A stretch of DNA of 9,138 bases. Origin: Rhodobacterales bacterium CG2_30_65_12. Lineage in GTDB: Bacteria; Pseudomonadota; Alphaproteobacteria; Rhodobacterales; Rhodobacteraceae. The stretch's first letter is position 1. Each line of letters starts with the position of its first letter. The position numbers and the translations under genes were made by a program. Below the pieces are notes generated by a model. It ran no database searches and was not told where the DNA came from. It saw only the letters and a program-made list of their open reading frames with translations. The stretch spans positions 1-9,138 of the forward strand of contig MNZL01000117.1 of the NCBI GenBank assembly GCA_001873585.1, read 5' to 3'. Shown one piece after another: positions 6,062-9,138 of the stretch.

Positions 6062-6682
6062 TCAACGGTAGAACTGATGGACCCCGATCGACGCGGTGCG
6101 ATCAAACACCTGCGACCACCCCGGTGCAACGGCCTGGGTGTGGTAGAACAGCGCCCCATCTGTAAGCGTGCGCGGCGCGCCGTCGAGCATTGCCCGGGCC
6201 ACCTTGCCGACGCGCGCCCATGCAGCAGGGTTGCGCACCTCTTCGGGCCGTCCATCGCAGGTATAGGTAAACTGGCAGCCATAGCGCTTGCCGGTGCCCT
6301 GGTTGACCACGCCGCACACGGTGCCGGGGTAGCGCGCGCTGTCGACCCGATTGAGAATGACCTCGGCCACCGCAAAGAGCCCTTCGGCGCCTTCTCCACG
6401 CGCCTCGAAGTAGAGCGCTTGCGCGAGGCACTGCCACTCAGGCCCGCCACGCGCCGCCGGCTGCGTCGAAATCCAGGCTTCCGTATGCGCCTGATCGGCC
6501 GTCACCGACGGCACCACCGATGCAAGCCGGGTGATCCGCCCTTCGCCGAGCCCGGCACGGGCTGCGCGCTCGACGCCAAGCAGCTTGGCGATCAGCCCTT
6601 CGGGCGAGCCGTTGGCTTCGGCCAGCGCCGGGCTGGCAAGAAGAGCCATTCCCGCGAACGCGGCCAGAAAAATCCGTTTCAT
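6062..6682 (-). CDS. Secreted SleB/CwlJ-type cell wall hydrolase
   Basis: The protein has 206 residues. It starts with a Sec signal peptide (MKRIFLAAFAGMALLASPALA, likely cleaved after A21), so it works in the periplasm. The C-terminal half is a Hydrolase_2 (SleB/CwlJ) domain, running from LAQALYFEARGE near 86 to the end. Family signatures are YFEARGE with the likely catalytic Glu93, AVAEVILNRV (104-113), QFTYTCDG (137-144), ALFYHTQAVAPGW (177-189) and the terminal IGVHQFYR. This family cuts peptidoglycan; in non-sporing alphaproteobacteria it is taken to act in wall remodelling. The two-cysteine stretch C123/C136/C142 could give a disulfide. The start at 6682 is preferred over an ATG five codons upstream because GGAAGGG then sits at proper spacing and the signal peptide begins cleanly. 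It may be co-transcribed with folB, 70 bases downstream. Confidence 0.88.
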   Translation of the reverse strand: MKRIFLAAFAGMALLASPALAEANGSPEGLIAKLLGVERAARAGLGEGRITRLASVVPSVTADQAHTEAWISTQPAARGGPEWQCLAQALYFEARGEGAEGLFAVAEVILNRVDSARYPGTVCGVVNQGTGKRYGCQFTYTCDGRPEEVRNPAAWARVGKVARAMLDGAPRTLTDGALFYHTQAVAPGWSQVFDRTASIGVHQFYR

Positions 6683-6777
6683 CCCTATCCCTTCCACGGG
6701 CCCGGGACTTTGCGCCCCAGGAATTTTTGAAAGAGGTAATAGCGGAAAAGTCCGAGTCGGTCCAGATTTTCGGCACC

Positions 6778-6808
6778 TGTAGTGGTTATACGCAATAACA
6801 CCACTACA
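6778..6808. repeat. 31-base imperfect palindrome, operator or transcript-end hairpin
   Basis: TGTAGTGG (6778-6785) pairs with CCACTACA (6801-6808). Inside, TTAT (6786-6789) pairs with ATAA (6795-6798), leaving a two-base bulge (CA) and the five-base loop ACGCA. The result is a 12-bp stem about 52 bases past the dikinase stop and about 95 bases before the hydrolase start. With no T-run after it, a regulator site is at least as likely as a terminator. Confidence 0.5.
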
Positions 6809-6816
6809 TGTTGTGT
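6801..6816. promoter_or_regulatory. NrdR-box-like sequence
   Basis: CCACTACATGTTGTGT fits the published NrdR consensus acaCwAtATaTwGtgt at 13 of 16 positions, and two of the three differences are symmetric. A degenerate second copy (6770-6785, right half CTGTAGTGG) has its centre exactly 31 bases away, the spacing expected for tandem NrdR boxes. No ribonucleotide reductase gene is in the window, which weakens the call. The match is judged by eye against a remembered consensus. Confidence 0.3.
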
Positions 6817-6860
6817 GGGTGGCGAAGATATTGTTGGTCTGTCAGCGCTAATGCAGCCGC

Positions 6861-9138
6861 TCAATACATCCGTGGCGGCCGCTCGGCGCCACGCTCGTCA
6901 ATCGCCAGATGCGCTGCCGCGAGCCGCGCGACCGGCACCCGGAACGGCGAGCACGACACATAATCGAACCCCGCCGCCCGGCAAAAGGCGATACTCTCAG
7001 GATTGCCTCCGTGCTCGCCGCAGACCGAGAGCGTTACGGCCGGATTGGCCGCCCGCCCCCGGTTCGCGCCAATAATCAGCAGCTCGCCCACGCCGTCCCG
7101 GTCGAGCACATGGAACGGGTCTTCGCCAAACACCCCCTGGCTCACATATTGCCCCATGAAGCGCCCGGCATCGTCGCGCGAGAGGCCGTAGGTCATCTGC
7201 GTGAGGTCGTTGGTGCCGAAGCTCAGGAAAGCCGCCTGCGGTGCGATCTCGCCGGCGCGCAGCGCGGCGCGCGGGGTTTCAACCATCACCCCGAGCCGAT
7301 AGGCAAACTCGATCCCCTGCTCGATCCGCACGGTGGCCGCCACGGCATCTACGCGGGTCTTGACGATCTCAACCTCGCGTTTGGCCGAAACCAGCGGGAT
7401 CATGATCTCGGGCACCACCGCCGCGCCCGAGCGTGCCACTTCCACGACCGCCTCGAAGATAGCCCGCGCTTGCGTGTCGTAGATCTCGGGCACGGTTATG
7501 CCGAGCCGCACGCCGCGCATCCCCAGCATCGGATTGAATTCCGAAAGCGCGTCGGCCCGGCGGGTGACGTCGGAGAGCGGCAAATCGAGCGCCTCGGCAA
7601 GCTCGCGCAGGCCCTCGCGGCTTTGCGGCAGAAATTCGTGCAGCGGCAAATCGAACAGCCGGATCGTCACGGGATGCCCGCGCATGATGGTAAACAGCTC
7701 GACGAAATCGCGCCGCAGCATTGGCCCGATCCGAGCGAGGATCGAGCGGCGGTCGTCGGCGTCGTCGGCAAACAGCATCTCGCGCATGGCGAGCAAGCGG
7801 TCTTCGGCGAAAAACATGTGCTCGGTGCGGCACAGCCCGATTCCCTCGGCCTCGAACATCGCCGCTTTTTGCGCGTCAGCCGGGGTATCGGCATTGGCGC
7901 GCACGCCGATATCGCGCGCGGCGTCGGCCCAGGCCAGCAGGGTGCGAAAATTCTCGCCCAGCGCGGGCGCCAGCATCGGTGCGGAACCGGCGATCACCTG
8001 GCCGTGGCTGCCGTCGATCGTGACCACATCGCCTTCGCGCAACACCCGGCCATCGGGCGCGGTGAGCGAACCGGCCTTCAGATCGAGCGCAAAGCCGCTG
8101 GCACCGACAACGCAAGGCAGTCCGAGGCCGCGCGCGATCACCGCCGCGTGGCTGGTCACGCCGCCGCGCTCGGTGAGCACCGCCTTGGCCGAATGCATCC
8201 CGCGGATATCTTCGGGCGTGGTTTCGCGGCGCACGAGAATGCACGCCTCATCCTGTGCCGCCAGCGCCTGCGCCGCGCGGGCGGTGAAGACGATCTTGCC
8301 GGTGGCTGCCCCGGGCGAAGCGGCGATGCCCGCGCCGATCACGTCGCGCGCCGCCGCGCGGTCGACCTGGCTGTGCAACAGCTCGGAAAGCGAGCCGGGC
8401 GGCACCCGCAGCACCGCCTCATCTTCGGAAATGATCCCGTCTTTCGCCAAGGCCACGGCGATGCGAAGATTGGCGCGCGGGCTGCGCGGCGCACGCACCG
8501 CATCGAGAATGAAGAGCCGCCCGTTCTCGACGGTAAACTCGATCTGCATTTCCTCGCGCAACCGTTTGCGGGCGAGATCGCCGTAACGCATCAGATCATC
8601 CCAAACCTGCGGCAGCACCCCCTCGATCGAGCGCCCGCGCGGGTCGTCGGTGAGGTAGAGCACGGCATCGGCCCCCTCCTTGGCGGTCAGCGCGTCGCGG
8701 CCCTGCGCCTGGCACATGTAACGACCGATGATCTCGGGCCGGCCAGTCTGGCCGTTCACGAACTGGATCACCCCGGAGCCGGAAACACCCTTGCCCACGC
8801 CCAGCGCCATTTTCTGCACCACAAGGCCAAGCCCGGCCTCGCTCGGCGCCCCTTTGGCCTCGCGCAACAGCCGCGCCGTGGTGCCTTCCCATGCCCGCGC
8901 CATCGAGCGCAGAACCCCACCAAGCTGCACCCGCACATCCTGCGGGAAGGGCTCTTCGGTCTCGGCCTCGTAGGCCGCGAGCGCGCGCACCAGCGCCTCA
9001 CGCGTTGGCAGCCCACCGGCCTCGAACTCGTCGGGGTCAGCGCGCGCCACATGCACCGCGAATGACTGGATGAAGCGCAGATAAAGCGCATTCGCGGCTG
9101 CCTCACCATGGCTTTGCACCAGCTTGGCGTGCAGCGCA
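6861..9138 (-). CDS. ppdK: Pyruvate phosphate dikinase-like protein, start beyond the window
   Basis: The frame is open to the right edge: 758 codons are visible, and by comparison with the family (about 880 residues) some 120 are missing. The GTG at 9119 is internal, since ALHAKL precedes it in frame. PPDK interconverts pyruvate, ATP and phosphate with PEP, AMP and pyrophosphate. Visible domains: the end of the ATP-grasp domain; the phosphohistidine domain with GGVTSHAA (His codon 8150-8148); and the PEP/pyruvate barrel with TIRLFDLPLHEFLP, NPMLGMRGVRLG, VMVETPRA, SFGTNDLTQMTYG and the catalytic CGEHGG (Cys codon 7022-7020). These are PPDK-type motifs, not PEP synthase or PTS enzyme I. In the ATP-grasp part the expected LQTR reads LDAV and the expected TRNPSTG reads VNGQTG. 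It may therefore be a divergent paralogue rather than the main PPDK. The family call is firm; dikinase activity is less sure. Confidence 0.88.
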   Translation of the reverse strand, partial: ALHAKLVQSHGEAAANALYLRFIQSFAVHVARADPDEFEAGGLPTREALVRALAAYEAETEEPFPQDVRVQLGGVLRSMARAWEGTTARLLREAKGAPSEAGLGLVVQKMALGVGKGVSGSGVIQFVNGQTGRPEIIGRYMCQAQGRDALTAKEGADAVLYLTDDPRGRSIEGVLPQVWDDLMRYGDLARKRLREEMQIEFTVENGRLFILDAVRAPRSPRANLRIAVALAKDGIISEDEAVLRVPPGSLSELLHSQVDRAAARDVIGAGIAASPGAATGKIVFTARAAQALAAQDEACILVRRETTPEDIRGMHSAKAVLTERGGVTSHAAVIARGLGLPCVVGASGFALDLKAGSLTAPDGRVLREGDVVTIDGSHGQVIAGSAPMLAPALGENFRTLLAWADAARDIGVRANADTPADAQKAAMFEAEGIGLCRTEHMFFAEDRLLAMREMLFADDADDRRSILARIGPMLRRDFVELFTIMRGHPVTIRLFDLPLHEFLPQSREGLRELAEALDLPLSDVTRRADALSEFNPMLGMRGVRLGITVPEIYDTQARAIFEAVVEVARSGAAVVPEIMIPLVSAKREVEIVKTRVDAVAATVRIEQGIEFAYRLGVMVETPRAALRAGEIAPQAAFLSFGTNDLTQMTYGLSRDDAGRFMGQYVSQGVFGEDPFHVLDRDGVGELLIIGANRGRAANPAVTLSVCGEHGGNPESIAFCRAAGFDYVSCSPFRVPVARLAAAHLAIDERGAERPPRMY

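Larger units (their letters stand above)
6683..6860. promoter_or_regulatory. Intergenic region carrying the hydrolase promoter and the end of the PPDK transcript
   Basis: These 178 bases lie between the dikinase stop and the hydrolase start, both on the minus strand. They hold an imperfect palindrome (6778-6808) and an NrdR-box-like sequence (6801-6816), listed separately. A minus-strand TATAAC (6790-6785) inside the palindrome could be a -10 element, but no good -35 box pairs with it. No T-tailed terminator for the dikinase gene is visible. Confidence 0.45.

Noticed and set aside
5992..6450. N-terminal extension of FolB through the hydrolase region
   Set aside because: It would overlap the hydrolase gene in another frame, is Arg/Ser-rich and not protein-like, and ignores the strong ribosome binding site before 5991.
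6909..9065. 718-codon open frame on the plus strand
   Set aside because: It lies wholly antisense to the PPDK-like gene, which has full family motifs. The translation is His- and Arg-rich with no recognisable domain.

Overview
The window is high-GC DNA with the look of a marine alphaproteobacterium of the Rhodobacterales (roseobacter or Rhodobacter-like). The basis is the gene content and the form of the proteins: a dihydropteroate synthase with a long N-terminal extension, a dihydroneopterin aldolase with an extra C-terminal domain, and a glmM downstream of the folate genes. This assignment comes from family knowledge, not from a search.

Left part (1-2684). A truncated gene runs leftward off the edge (1-357, minus strand). 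It encodes two membrane helices and is probably the start of a membrane-bound LuxR-type regulator. A 369-base divergent region (358-726) with two inverted repeats separates it from a rightward two-gene operon. The first gene (727-1605) encodes a secreted di-haem cytochrome c built from two similar halves. The second (1596-2684) overlaps it by 10 bases and encodes a Tat-exported, cysteine-free beta-propeller of the PQQ-repeat type. The pairing, order and export routes resemble foxE-foxY of the photoferrotrophic Fe(II) oxidation operon foxEYZ of Rhodobacter ferrooxidans SW2. No foxZ-like transporter follows. This is the most interesting system in the window.

Middle (2695-6682, all minus strand). 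Reading in the direction of transcription: a secreted SleB-type cell wall hydrolase, folB, folP and glmM. folB and folP share an ATGA overlap, and folP and glmM are 4 bases apart, so folB-folP-glmM is a tight operon linking folate synthesis to UDP-GlcNAc precursor synthesis. The hydrolase lies 70 bases upstream of folB and may be its first gene. glmM and the cytochrome/propeller operon converge, with a 9-bp inverted repeat over their ends.

Right part (6683-9138). A 178-base intergenic region holds a large imperfect palindrome and a sequence resembling an NrdR box. A minus-strand pyruvate phosphate dikinase-like gene then runs off the right edge. Its phosphohistidine and PEP/pyruvate domains look intact, but several ATP-site residues in the visible part of its nucleotide domain are replaced, which suggests a specialised paralogue.

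There are no mobile elements, CRISPR arrays, tRNA or rRNA genes that I can support.
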